Shown here one piece after another: positions 10,511 to 20,720 of a DNA stretch of 64,000 nt (positions are counted from its first letter, which is position 1; each line of letters begins with the position of its first letter). This DNA is from Prorocentrum cordatum (Eukaryota > Sar > Dinophyceae > Prorocentrales > Prorocentraceae), in contig CAUYUJ010012647.1 of NCBI GenBank assembly GCA_963575745.1, positions 314,918-378,917 on the forward strand. Direction: 5' to 3'. The notes under the pieces are model-generated. The model had not been told where the DNA came from and did no database searches. It was given only the letters and a program-made list of their open reading frames with translations. The position numbers were made by a program, and so were the translations under genes.

Positions 10511-10904
10511 AGGGGTGTTTCTGAGAAGCATTCCCCGCTCCCACTATCCCCCTCTGCACGTGGCCGATTGCTACTCCCCAAACCCTTTCCCCCAGGAGCT
10601 CCGTCCGCACCCAGGAGAAGAAGGAAGGCCAAGACGAGGGAGGAAAAGAGGGATGAAGGAGGTAGATAGAGTGGGGACGCGGCCTCAAGAACCCCCCGCA
10701 AGAATACCAGACCCTGAAAATCCAAATCGTCTCTTTCCCAAAGTCTGGGTTTCTTAGCCGAGGGCTCCAAGCGGAGAAACCCAGGGTGCCCTGGCCCAAG
10801 AGGCTTCTTCCCCGGGGCGTGATAAGGAGATGTGCGAGGTGCGATTTGGGGGGGAACCAATTTTATCCCGAAAGCAACAATTCTTTACCGTCAACCAGTA
10901 TAGT

Positions 10905-11035
10905 AAGGATGCACGATGAGGATGCAAGGGCCTCGGACGCCCTTTTCAAAGCTCTTCGAGCGGGGCACGGCCAGCGAAAGTGGCGAAGGATGGACCGAGG
11001 AGGCAAGGATGCGAGGGTACCCTTGGAAAGGTTGC
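10905..11035 (+). repeat. Dispersed repeat L, copy 1
   Basis: Shares GTAAGGATGC, GAGCGGGGC(A/G)CGGCCAGCG and AAAG(T/C)GGC blocks in order with about 56815-56910. It sits directly upstream of a GGA tract here, and upstream of a GAGGGG-rich repeat in the second copy. No gene. Confidence 0.65.
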
Positions 11036-11257
11036 CGAGGAGGAGGAGGAGGAGGAGGAGGAGGAGGAGGAGGAGGAGGAGAAAGAGGAGGAGGAGAAGG
11101 ACGAGGAGGAGGAGGAGGAGGGGGAGGGGGAGGAGGACGAGGACGATGAGGAGGAGGAAAACAACGATGAGGATGAGGCAGGCTCATCCTCCTACTGGGC
11201 CGAGGGAGGAGGAGGAGGAGGAGGAAGAGGGGGAGGGAGGAGGAAAAAGAGGAGGAG
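11036..11257 (+). repeat. (GGA)n microsatellite
   Basis: GGA/GAC triplets broken by a 35-bp non-repetitive island near 11160-11200. It directly abuts the inverted R83 copy, whose tail begins at 11258, as TCC tracts abut R83 tails elsewhere. Confidence 0.9.
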
Positions 11258-12175
11258 GACCAGTGTAGATCCAGGAGTCATCAACGATGCTGGAGTCAAC
11301 CCTCCCTCCAAGCTCCCTCTTCGTAGGCCCCTACAACGGTTCATTTCCGTTGAGGGAGCTGCCTCGCTGGAAGACAACCGTTTGAAAACCCTGAAGCATG
11401 CCAAAACATTGTTCTCGGGATTTCAACGCCACGCATCAACCTGACTGCTCCGTTTGACGATCCGGAATCGTGCCATAACGCCATGTTTGGGATTTCAACA
11501 AAACGAATGAACATAACTACTGCACCCGCATAATCCTGAATCCTTCCAAAATGCCATTTCTGGTATGTTGATCATGGGAATCCGTGAACTCTTGCAAATG
11601 TTGAATACGAATGTGCGCGGCGCTAAAGCGAGAACCACATTTTGGAAAGGAACCGCCCTCAATCCGTGAAACTCATGCGAATGTTCAAGACGACTGTGCA
11701 GGGCGCTAAAGCGAGAACCACACTTTGAAAACGACCCGCCCTCAATCCATGAAACTTCTTGCAAAGTTTGACAACGAATGTGCGCGGCGCTAAAGCGAGA
11801 GCCACATTTTGAAAAGCACCCGCCCCGATCCGTGAAACTCGTGCAAATGCTGAAAACGAGTGTTCGCGGCGCTAAAGCGAGAACCCCATGTTGAAAACGA
11901 CCCGCCCTCAATCCGTGAAACTCTTACACATGTTGAAACGAATGTGCGCGGCGCTAAAGCGAGAGCCACATTTTGAAAACCCTCCGCCCTCGATCCGTGA
12001 AACTCTCGCAACTGTTGCAAACAAACGCACGCGGCGCTAAGGCGAGAGCCACATGTTGAAAGCCACCCGCTCTCCACATGTGAAGCAATTGCCACTTTTA
12101 GAGAGAAAGTCCCAGGCGAAACGCCCGGCCCGCCCAAAAAATTGGCCTCGGGGTGCGACAGGGAGAAATTATCTA
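11258..12175 (-). repeat. R83 composite repeat, copy 1 (inverted)
   Basis: Read on the minus strand it has a header related to the CTCCCTG...GGCGTTTCGCCTGAGACTTC block at 40805. Then come about six tandem units of ~80-83 bp containing GGCTCTCGCTTTAGCGCCGCGCAC and a CACGGATTGAGGGCGGG-like box. Then a tail with GGTTTTCAAACGG and GGGAGCTTGGAGGGAGGGTTGACTCCAGC-like sequence ending at a purine/pyrimidine triplet tract. The same architecture occurs at 34484-35936, 38632-40362 and 40808-41742 on the plus strand. No open frame is conserved across units. Confidence 0.85.
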
Positions 12176-12194
12176 TAAGGAGAAGGAATGGAGC

Positions 12195-12345
12195 AGGGGG
12201 AGGGAGGGAGGAGGAGGAGGAGGAGGAGGGGCGGGGAGGTAGAGAAGGAGGAGGAGGAGGAGGAGGTGGAGAAGGAGAGAGGATGGAGGAGGAAGAGGAG
12301 GAGGGGTGGGAGGAGGAGGAGGAGGGGACAAGGAGGAGGACCCCG
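12195..12345 (+). repeat. (GGA)n microsatellite
   Basis: GGA triplets with GTA and GTGG interruptions. Confidence 0.9.
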
Positions 12346-13141
12346 CGCCCGCCTCAGCATCCCCATGTCCCTCCTACTCCTCCCCGTCGCCGCGGTCCTC
12401 GCCCCTCTCCCCCCTCATCCTCCACTCTGCCACGGGTCTCTCATCCAGGGCGCTCCTATCACAGCCCAAGTGCTCGACGACCACCTTTACGACCAGAGTC
12501 AATGCAGACCGCCGCGGCGTCGGTTCTCTTCCGCGTTGTTGCTCCTCGTCCTCGTTCTCGTCCTCTTCCTTCTCCACCTCCGCCCCCGCCTAGGCCGACA
12601 TCCAATAGCTATTTCTGTGGTTCCGCGCGCACGCATGCGCGCGGTAGTCACCGCGGCACCGGCTTGATGAGTCAAAACCTTGTGCTCCGGCCCCTGCCTG
12701 GCACAACCACAGTCGTTCAAGCGCGCGCATGCCCATCCTCAGAGAGAACTAGCCAGCCCACGACGCGTCCGAGGGGAAGCGATGCTGACTTGGACGGCCC
12801 CGGGCTCCGAAAACTTTCCAACGGACGTCCACCTGCCTTTTCACACGCCGCAAGGCAACACCTCCCCTAAGCGACAGGGCCCCCCGAACCGACGGACTCT
12901 GGGCAGGCCACGCGAAACCCACAAAGCCCCAGGAAGGCTCAAGCCCGTGATTTCCCATTGATCGAACGATCGTCCCATCCGCCCACATCCACACATTTTT
13001 ACATTTTGGCAGGACGCTGTGTGAACTCTAAATCGGCATATTCGTTTGGGGTCCTTTTGGCTCTTCCCAAGCTCACCGTCGCGCTTACTGTAGCTCCGCG
13101 CACAGGCTGCCACGAGACAGGAAGCCTTGCCCAAACACCCC

Positions 13142-13172
<31 letters not shown>

Positions 13173-13870
13173 TCCTCACTCACCTCATCCTCCTCATCAT
13201 TAATCTCTCGAGTGCTTCGCGTTGCACCGCGAGGCGTGTCCACCTGAGAATGAGAAACTCTCTCACGGCGTAGAGTCATGAAGCTTGAACATTCCAGCAA
13301 CCAAATGGATTGGGTTCCTGTCTTCGGAGACGCATCCACAGATTAGCTCCGCGCAGATTCACCTTCAAAATAAATGTTGTAGGGGCTACAAGACTGGAGG
13401 TCCCGCGCGACACCCCCAACTGCACCAAATTAAATCCACCAGACCCCCAGAGGGCCCCCAAACGGACCCTACTCAGTCGAAGATGGCCTCCACGATGCCG
13501 ACGAGGCGGCGAGGACGGCTCAGGAGGCCTCCAATCCGACCCCCCACCCGAGTGGCCACCCGACCCACGGAAACCAAAGCCCCAATCTACCTAATTCAAG
13601 GGGTCGGCGGGTGTGGCGCAAGCCTGTAGAATCCACGTCCCGAAGGTGCGTGTTGCCAGAGCCAGGTCGCGGAGCGGAGCGGAAGCCCTAATGCAAAGTA
13701 TCCTGTAGATTCAAGTATTACATACCTGATATGCAACATGTAGATCAATAGTTAAGCCAAAATGCGAAAGATCCTGTGTGTTCAGTCATACGTATCGTCA
13801 CTGATCACTTTCTATGTTAACATTCCTCTCGCTTTACAGGGTGCACGTCAGGAACACGTACAGACCATTC
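12346..13870. other. No gene recognised; contains a (TCC)n tract
   Basis: Mostly unique-looking moderate-GC DNA. A TCC tract occupies 13138-13175. Around 13440-13500 there are AGAGGGCCCCC-like words, reminiscent of the arrays further downstream. Open frames are short, lack domains and mostly use non-ATG starts. Confidence 0.5.
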
Positions 13871-14430
13871 GTTGCGGGGCCTGGTGGGAGCCACTCTGGG
13901 CCTATGGGAGGCCTCTTGCGGGCTTCTTGGGGCTTCTTGGGGGCTTCGCTCGGACCTCTTGGGGAGGTCTTGGGCCATCTTTGGGCGCTCTTGCGCCGTT
14001 TGGCCCCTTCGGAAGCCGTCCTGTGGGCCCATCGTGGCCGCATTGGGGCTCTCTTGGGGTCCTCTTGAGCCGTCTTGACCGTATTCGGGGCCTCCTTGGG
14101 CCGGCTTCGGGCCCTCTTGAGCTGTCTTGGGGCCCTCCCGGGGGCGTCGAAGGCCGTCTTGGAATCATTTGGAGGCCGCTTGGGCCGTCATGGGCCTCTG
14201 AGAATCGAAGAAAACGATAGCGAAACAACCTGTCAAAAACCTAGGGAACTCAATGATGTTGGCCTCTGGGAGCGCTCGCGGGGGTCCTCTCCGGGGCTGT
14301 TGGAGCGTCTTTGAGCGTTCCAGGCTCTCTTGGGGCCATCTTGAAATGCCTCGGGGCCGTCTTGGCCCGCACTGAGGCCATATCGAGTCGTCTTGATGCC
14401 CTCTTAGACCCCCAAGAGGCCCAAGGGGCC
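13870..14430 (-). repeat. Degenerate CTTGGGGCC minisatellite
   Basis: A 10-13 bp unit of CTTGGGGCC/CTTGGGCCG type repeated with heavy drift. Its reverse complement (GGCCCCAAG) is the unit of the plus-strand arrays at 14750-15290, 17570-17730, 29640-29970 and 57060-57790. An interruption at about 14195-14270 is unique. Gly/Leu/Ser-rich frames here are artefacts. Confidence 0.8.
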
Positions 14431-14749
14431 CACATCAGAGATGCTCCATCGGTTTTGTACGTTTGAAACCCAGAAGGGGGGCACCCTTGTCAGCGGAAGT
14501 GGCGTGGCCTCGGGGTGGGGTGGGGGGATGACAACATAATGTAGAAGATGTAGCACTCACGCATTGCTTGTATCCATTAGATACGTTGCACTATACGAAG
14601 GCATTCGCCAAAAAAGCGCTGCCGCTCAGCACGTCACCTCCAGACGTGACTGTTGCATAATATTGTAACCTTCCACCCCCCCCCCACGTGCATCACGCCA
14701 CATTCACAGATCCAAAGGTGGCGGACCCTTCTGGGACTCCTAAACATGC

Positions 14750-15290
14750 AAAAACCAAAGAACATCAATGCTTTGGGGCTCTTGTGCCTCTTGGGGTCCA
14801 AAGCGGCCTGAGGACGGCTCAAGGTAGCCTCCAGACGGCCCCAAGACAGCCCCAGATGGCCCCCGAAAGGGCCCAAGAGGCCCCACGACGGCCGCAGAGG
14901 GCTCCGAGGTGGCCCCCAAAAGCGCCTCCAGAAACCGAAAACATTGTTGTCCTACATTAGTGTTACCAGACTTCCGCGTTCTAGCAAGCCTTTTTCGACG
15001 CTCGGGGGCCCATGACGGCCCACGCAGCCTCCAAGATGATCCCAAGACGGCCCCAGAGCCCCCCAGGGAATTCCCAAGACGGCCCTAGCAGGCCCCAAGA
15101 TGTCCTACAGAGGCCCCCAAGGCGGCTCAAGAGGCCCCCAAAACGGCCCATGAGGACCCCAACAGAGCCAAAAGGCGGCCACGAGAAACCCTCAAGACGG
15201 CCTCCGAGGGGGCCAGTCGGCGCAAGAGCGCCCCAAGACGGCCCACGAGGCCCCCCGAAAGGCCCCAGAATGCCCGAAAACGACAACTGC
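14750..15290 (+). repeat. Degenerate AAGACGGCCCC minisatellite
   Basis: Units such as CCAAGACGGCCC and CCAAGAGGCCCC recur in the opposite orientation to 13870-14430, so the two arrays form a large, loose inverted pair around 14430-14750. The intervening 14440-14740 has no recognised gene. Confidence 0.8.
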
Positions 15291-15497
15291 AGCCAGAAAA
15301 AAAAGCAAACACTCTTCCCAAAACCTCGAACGTGCCCGCCCTTCCTGTTGGCCGGAAACAAAGCAGGCACCTTAGACCCCCAAGACGACACCAATCCTAC
15401 ACTAGTTGGGCAGGGACCGACCGCTCCAGCATTCATATAGGCCTACCACGACATTTTCTCAAAACCCACAAATGTTCGAATAACAAAAGCAGTGCTC

Positions 15498-15890
15498 TCA
15501 TACTATAAACCCGATGTGTTCAAACAAGACAGGCTCAGACAGTATTGTTCTAATCACATGTCGCGCAGACCACAACAGGGTTCTCAGAACATTCTTTGGA
15601 AGACTATACGCGGGCAAAGACGCTTCGCCACTGCTTGCACAAACCTGGAACCAGCGACGGCTGCACACGACGCCCGCCGGCGGCGCGGCCCGACCACGAG
15701 GGCACGGCGGCGAGCCGCGGCGGCAGGCGGCGGAGATCTCCTCGAGCGCCTGTGTGCGTTCGCTGGCCTCCGCCAGCAGATCGTGGGCCTGCCCGCGCGC
15801 GCGGTCGGGATCGCGCCGCACCGCCGCGTGGGGCCTGGGCCGGGCCTGCGGCGGTTTCGGCACCCTCCACCCTCTTCCTCCTCCTGCCTC
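15498..15890 (-). other. Possible minus-strand exon fragment (unrecognised)
   Basis: On the minus strand one frame runs out of the (TCC)n/(TCATCC)n tract, where it reads as Glu/Asp, into a stretch containing AHDLLAEASERTQALEEISA. That stretch is rich in helix-forming residues and has GC-ending codons. It could be a piece of a coiled-coil protein or chance. There is no ATG outside the repeat and no known domain. It lies head-to-head with the relic-leader gene at 16189. Confidence 0.2.
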
Positions 15891-16115
15891 CTCGTCCAAC
15901 TCATCCTCCGCCTCCTCCGCCTCTTCCTCCTCCTCCTTCTCCACCTCCTCCTCCTCATCCTCATCCTCATCCTCATCCTCATCCTCATCCTCATTATCCT
16001 CATCCTCATCCTCATCCTCATCCTCATCCTCATCTTCATCCTCATCCTCATCCTCATCCTCCTCCTCCTCCTCCTCCTCCTCCTCCTCCTCCTCCTCCTC
16101 CTCCTCCTCCTCCTT
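15890..16115 (+). repeat. (TCATCC)n hexamer and (TCC)n tract
   Basis: TCC triplets (15890-15955), then a TCATCC hexamer array (about 15956-16060), then pure TCC (16061-16112). Directly downstream TTCCCTTTTCCTCCTGC leads into the relic spliced leader. The whole tract would make an exceptionally long polypyrimidine tract before a trans-splice acceptor. Confidence 0.95.
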
Positions 16116-16135
16116 CCCTTTTCCTCCTGCAAATC

Positions 16136-16150
16136 CCATTTTGGCTCAAG
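16136..16150 (+). promoter_or_regulatory. Relic dinoflagellate spliced-leader sequence
   Basis: CCATTTTGGCTCAAG is an exact 15-nt match to the 3' end of the 22-nt dinoflagellate spliced leader. The leader's first part (CCGTAG) is not present upstream. Genomic relic leaders directly upstream of coding sequence are established as traces of processed mRNAs returned to the genome. The 3' AAG of the relic, preceded by the polypyrimidine tract, is a plausible acceptor for a new leader (inference). The distance to the ATG is 38 nt. Confidence 0.85.
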
Positions 16151-16188
16151 CGATCGCACGGCCGTCGCTCTGCTGTCCCCGCGGCGGC

Positions 16189-16896
16189 ATGGCGGCGCCT
16201 AGAGGGGCTTGGACGGCCAGCGATGTCGCCTCTTTCGTGGAGGCGGCGGTGCGCGGGGCCGTCGCTGCGAGCGCCCCGCGGCACACGGTGGCAGCCGTGG
16301 CCCGCTCGGCTCTGTCGGCTGCGCTCCACGGGGCGGGCCGCGGCGCCGCGGCGGCCGTGGCGGCTGGCGGTGACGCCGCGGAGGCGCGCGACTCTGCGGT
16401 GACCTCGGATGCCAAGGTGGCGCGCCGCCGCCGCCGCCGCCAGCGCCTTGCGGCGCGGCGCGCGGGGGAGCGCGGCGCGGCGCCTGCGGCGCCTGAGGCT
16501 GCTGGGAGTGACATGATCGCGGAGGCGGAGGCTGCTGGGGCGGCTGCAGGTGCAGCGGCTGCCGATGCCGCCGACGCCGACGACGACGTGGACGACGAGT
16601 GGGCCGACGACGTTGTGCGCGCGGCCCCTCGCCCTGGTGCTGGGGAGGCCCTCGCGGAGCCCGCGGCGGCCGCTGCTGGTGCGGCGGCGGCGGCGGCGGC
16701 TGGCGGAGCAGAGGGCGCGGAGCGCGCGGGGCTGCGCGTGGCGCTGCTCGCGGCGCTCGGCCGCGGGCCAGTGGCGGGGGACGCCGTCATCTTCGACAGC
16801 GCGCCGCTCGCGGAGCTCCGCAGGCTCGTGGCCGAGGCGCGCGCAGCTACCGGCGCCGGCGCAGGGAGGGGGAAGCAGCGGAGGATGCGGCGATAA
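16189..16896 (+). CDS. Retrocopied dinoflagellate gene, Ala-rich basic/acidic protein of unknown function
   Basis: The frame encodes 235 residues from an ATG in a strong context (GGCGGCATGGCG) to TAA, with no intron, downstream of the relic spliced leader. Residues 8-45 look like an amphipathic helix (SDVASFVEAAVRGAVAASAP, then TVAAVARSALSAALHG). Around residues 78-92 is a strongly basic segment (RRRRRRQRLAARR), a possible nuclear-localisation or nucleic-acid-binding patch. Around 127-142 is an acidic stretch (ADADDDVDDEWADD). The C-terminus is again basic. Alanine dominates throughout, with codons mostly ending in G or C. The same frame extends upstream through the TCC tract, but the ATG at 16189 is preferred because of the leader position. 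No catalytic domain is recognised. An expressed gene, a processed pseudogene, or an accessory frame of a retroelement all remain possible. Confidence 0.6.
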   Translation: MAAPRGAWTASDVASFVEAAVRGAVAASAPRHTVAAVARSALSAALHGAGRGAAAAVAAGGDAAEARDSAVTSDAKVARRRRRRQRLAARRAGERGAAPAAPEAAGSDMIAEAEAAGAAAGAAAADAADADDDVDDEWADDVVRAAPRPGAGEALAEPAAAAAGAAAAAAAGGAEGAERAGLRVALLAALGRGPVAGDAVIFDSAPLAELRRLVAEARAATGAGAGRGKQRRMRR

Positions 16897-17029
16897 TGCC
16901 GCGCCCCCCGCGGAGGGGGGAGGCCGCCTCCTCCCCCCCTCCCTGCCATGGAGTTCGTGTTCGGCGGGCTCCTCTCCTGGTTCTTCTGATGCAGGGCGTG
17001 TCTGGGCAACTTAGACGCGTTCCTCTTAC

Positions 17030-17058
17030 GCCATTCCATTCCATTCCATTCCATTCCT
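17030..17058 (+). repeat. (CCATT)n pentamer, about five units
   Basis: A short CCATT pentanucleotide run about 135 bp downstream of the stop codon of the retrogene. It would lie in the 3' UTR if the transcript extends that far. No poly(A) remnant is visible nearby. Confidence 0.9.
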
Positions 17059-17174
17059 CCTCCAAATCCACCTCCTTTTTCTCCTCCTCCTCCGTCCTCT
17101 TGCCGAATTCCTCCTGCCTCATTCTCCCCCTTCTCCTCCAATCCCACCAGCCCTTTAGGGCGTCGGTGGTTTAA

Positions 17175-17800
17175 CGAGTTTCCTCTTCCACCCCTCCTTC
17201 TTCCCCTTCGGGGAGGGGTTTACCCCTCCCCCTACCCCCTCCCCACTGACCTGGACAGGAGGGGCGGGGAGCGGTCAGAGCGTCCAAAACGGCCTCGCCG
17301 AAGAAGCCAAAATCATTGATTTTACTAAGGTTGTGGCCCCATTTTGGCCTTCTGAGGGGGCAGCGCTAATTGAAGCTCCCCTCTTCTTTGAAGCCAAAAT
17401 CATTGATTTTACTAAGGTTTTGGCCCCATTTTGGCCTTCTGAGGGGGCAGCGCTAATTAAAGCTCCCCTCTTCTTTGAAGCCAAAATCATTGATTTTACT
17501 AAGGTTTTGGCCCCATGTTGGCCTTCTGAGGGGGCAGCGCTAATTAAAGCTCCCCTCTTCTTTGATCGATGTCCTCCAAGATGGCCCCAAGAAGCGCCCA
17601 GGAGGCACCAAAACCGGGCCCCAAGATGGCCCCAAGATGGCCCCAAGAGGCCCCCAGGAGGCCCCCAAGAGGATCCCAAACGGCCCAAAGAGGCCCCCCC
17701 GAGGCACCCAAGACGCCGAAAAGCCCCTCAGGACGACCCTCTACTCGCCTGGGCGTCGTTTCTGGACGGGCTGGTGGGGATACGCGAAGCGTCTAGAATT
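17175..17800 (+). repeat. Composite repeat P, copy 1, with three 87-bp units
   Basis: It starts with TCCTCTTCCACCCCTCC and GGGGAGGGGTTTACCCCTCC blocks, followed by three tandem units of 87 bp (starting near 17306, 17393 and 17480). The units contain AAAATCATTGATTTTACTAAGG and TTCTGAGGGGGCAGCGCTAA (read with single-base differences). Then come CCAAGATGGCCCCAAGA arrays and a terminal CTGGACGGGCTGGTGGGGAT block. The same order, with a single decayed 87-bp unit, is found at 56945-57900. Because 87 is a multiple of three, one frame reads a 29-residue unit three times; I do not treat it as a gene. Confidence 0.8.
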
Positions 17801-17831
17801 CCTCCCTTTCTCCTGCCCCATTCATTCTGCC

Positions 17832-17906
17832 TCATTCCTTCTCCTCCTCCTCCTCCTCATCCTCCTCCTCCTCCTCCTCCTCCTCCTCCTCCTCCTCCTC
17901 TGCAAC
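17832..17906 (+). repeat. (TCC)n microsatellite
   Basis: A TCC tract followed by a short CAT run. The next 17910-18110 is unique-looking without a recognised gene. 18110-18190 is related to 37380-37465 (CTCTGCCGGCC / CTCCGCCGGCC followed by an A-rich stretch). Confidence 0.9.
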
Positions 17907-18284
17907 ACCCTCATCATCATCATCCTCCCTCCTACCAACAACTGCCAAGCGAATCCGCGACCCGCTGCCTCAATGCGCGCTGGCCACTAGCCGTGATCGC
18001 AGAGGGCGCAGGTCGCGGCCGACGCTGGAACCGCCACGGGCAAGAGCGCAGAAGACGCAGCCGCATCCAGAAACCCAGACGGTACAGCCGGACCTAGAAC
18101 ATAACAACATCCTCCAAGACCACGAAGCCCTCTGCCGGCCCGAACAAACAGAACATCCAAAAAAAGGTGCCCTCCCCCTGGACGCACAAAAACATCAAAT
18201 TATGTTGTTCGAGCGATCCCCTCCAGAACCTCAAGCGATCATTCCCGTCGGCGCGCGGTCGCCGAATTGGTGGTCCACAGTTGC

Positions 18285-19684
18285 AGCTGCTGGACTCAAC
18301 AAACGGTTCAACAGTGTTCCATGCAGTCACGTTCTTTGATGTTGTGCTCTATTGTGTCCTGTTCTGTTCTCGATGGGCCGGCGTGACGTCGTGACGCCTG
18401 TGACGTTAGACGCGTCGTCTGTTATGATGTTCCTATGCACTGATGTGCATCTCCTGATTGAATGCATTACGCTATGAACATGTCTGCGAATGCCACAATA
18501 TGTTCTGCTCTGCGACACTAGAATATGATATGAAATGGTATGCCAACGTATGCTGTGCTTTCGTCCGTGATGCTGTTGGAAGCCTGGCTCCAAATAGTAG
18601 ATTACGATATGATGTGCTAGTATGTTTCGCTGCGCGTTGCTGTCGTGTGTTGGTATGTTATGTGATGCTGCCATGCTCTGATATGGAATGTTATTGCATG
18701 GTGTGGTCTGGCATGTTTGGTGATGACATGTTACGTTGTGGTGTGCCGTCGTTTGTTATGTCAGGTTCTGCTCTGGTACGTTGTGTGTTGTTATGTTTGT
18801 TGACGGCTCGGCTCTGTATATTAAAATATGATACGATTATGCTAGTATGTGCCGCTATGCTAGTATGACGTGCTACGATATGGTATGTCATGATGTGTCG
18901 TGATATGATATGTTCTGTCAATGTGGGTTATGTTATAGTCGGTTATGCCATGTCATGTTGTGTTATGCCGTCTTCTGTTATGCCATTGTCTGGTCTGGTC
19001 TGCTGAGTGGTGTTATATGATGCCCTGTGTTGCCATTGCATTGCGATGCTTTGTTATGTCATGTTCTGTCATGTTCCTGTTATGGTCTGTCATGCTATGT
19101 TGTGTCATGAGGTGTTATGTCGTGATCGTCGTTGCTCTGCTCTGCGATCGTGTTATGATAGGTTATGTGATGCTGTGCCATGATCTGATACAGTATGCCA
19201 AAATGTGTTATGTCACGCTCGGCTATGTCATGTTATGTTGTGTCTTGCCACCTTGTTGTTCTGTCATGGTCTGCTCTGGTATGTTATGCGTGTTCTCTTA
19301 TGCTCTGTGGTTCTGGCATTGTTATGATTGTTGCTTGCCATGGTCTGTCATGTTCGTGTTCTGTTCTGTCATGTTATGTTGTGTCATTGTGTGTTTTGTC
19401 GCATTCGTCGTCGCTACGCTATGCCGTCGTAATATGCTAATTTATGTGATGCTGTGTCATGATCTGATATGCCAAGATGTGTTATGGTATTATCGGCTGT
19501 GTTATGTTATGTCGTGATATGTCGTCTTCTGTTATGGCATGCTATGCTCTGCTATGTTATGTGATGTTTTGTCATGCTCTACTTAGTCATGATGTTGATA
19601 TACCCTATTCTGTCATGCTACGTCATGCTACGTTCCGTTCTGTCATGTTCTGTTCTGTCATGCTGTGTTCTGTCGTGTTCGTCG
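18285..19684 (+). repeat. Degenerate TATG/TGTTATG low-complexity DNA
   Basis: About 1.3 kb composed of words such as GTTATG, GCTATG, TCTGTCATG, TGATATG and TGTGATGCTG. A better-defined block (AAACGGTTCAACAGTGTTCC) at 18300 recurs at 21080. All frames are short, hydrophobic-looking and non-conserved. No gene. Confidence 0.8.
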
Positions 19685-19915
19685 AGGGCGCGAGGCGGGA
19701 CACCCGGAACTATCGGGGATCATCGGGACAACTTGGGGTCTGCCGGAAGCGGTATACAGTGTGGGGTTGGCCGGGCGCAAGGCGGGACACCTGGGACTCT
19801 CGAGGATCATCGGGACAACTTGGGGTCTGGCGGCCGCGAAATGCAGGGTGGGGTTGGCCAGGGACCCTGTTCTTGAAATCTAACAGCCCCAACCTGTCGG
19901 GTGGGGAAAAAAAAA
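19685..19915 (+). repeat. Dispersed repeat Q, copy 1 (two tandem units)
   Basis: GGGTTGGCCGGGCGCAAGGC and GGATCATCGGGACAACTTGG occur twice in tandem (about 19690-19760 and 19765-19850). They are followed by a GACCCTGTTCTTGAAATCTA block and CCCCAACCTGTCGGGTGGGG. A related copy is at 21955-22110. Confidence 0.8.
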
Positions 19916-20139
19916 GAAAAGAAGGAGGCAACGACAAAGAACAGGAAGAGGAGGCGGGGCGGAGAACGGAGATGGCGTGACTTCGGGACGCCTGTCGCGT
20001 CGCGTTCGACGCGTCATCATATCGGTCATTGCTGCGCCTGTTTGCCCCTGTGGTGAGCCTGGCGACGGGGCGGAACCGTGCAGCGGTGGCCACTGTATAC
20101 ATGATGTTGTGCTGTAGTGTGCTTTGTTGGGTTATTCTG

Positions 20140-20720
20140 ACCTCGACGGGCCAGCGTGACGTCGTGACGCCTGGGCTGCCGCTGCTGTACTCAGAATTGT
20201 TCGACAATGCTCCATGTAGTAACGGTATATCATGCTATGTGCTGTGTTCTGGTAATTATGTCGGGTTACGTCCTCGACGGGCCAGCGTGACGTCGTGACG
20301 CCTGGGCGACGCCGTGGAAGGGTGGCTACTGTGTAGGCGCTGTTGTGAATTGGTGTGTTTGGTTGGATCCTGCCCCGTTGTAGTATGTGATGCTGTGTTC
20401 TGTGATTTTGTGATATCGACGGGCAAGCGTGACGTCGCGACGACTGTCATTGTCAGAATGCTCCATGTATTATGTAGTAACGTTCTACCATGTGATGCTC
20501 TGGTATGCCCTCTTATGTTCTCGACGGGCCAACGTGACGCCGTGACGCCTGGGCGACGCCGTGGAGTGGCTACTGCATACGTGATGTTGTGCTATGGTGT
20601 GAGTGCGTGTGCGGTAGGATTCTGCCCCAATGTAATATGTTACACTGTGTTCTGTGATGTTCTGACACCGACGGGCCGGCGCGACGTCGTGACGCTTGTC
20701 ACGTTAGATACATCGTCGGA
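20140..20720 (+). repeat. Tandem array of a GACGTCGTGACGCCTG unit
   Basis: CGACGGGCC followed by AGCGTGACGTCGTGACGCCT recurs at about 20142, 20273, 20415, 20521 and 20669 with variable spacers (105-148 bp) of TATG-type DNA. Isolated copies are at 18370 and 21146, the latter with a perfect TGACGTCA. No gene. Confidence 0.8.

Noticed and set aside
15155-15175. Reverse-complement leader-like GAGCCAAAAGG
   Set aside because: Too short and mismatched at the diagnostic TGG; sits in a GC-rich minisatellite.
17337-17347. CCATTTTGGC words resembling part of the spliced leader (17337 and 17424)
   Set aside because: Only 10 nt match, the rest (CTTCTG) does not, and they are internal to an 87-bp tandem repeat with no following gene.
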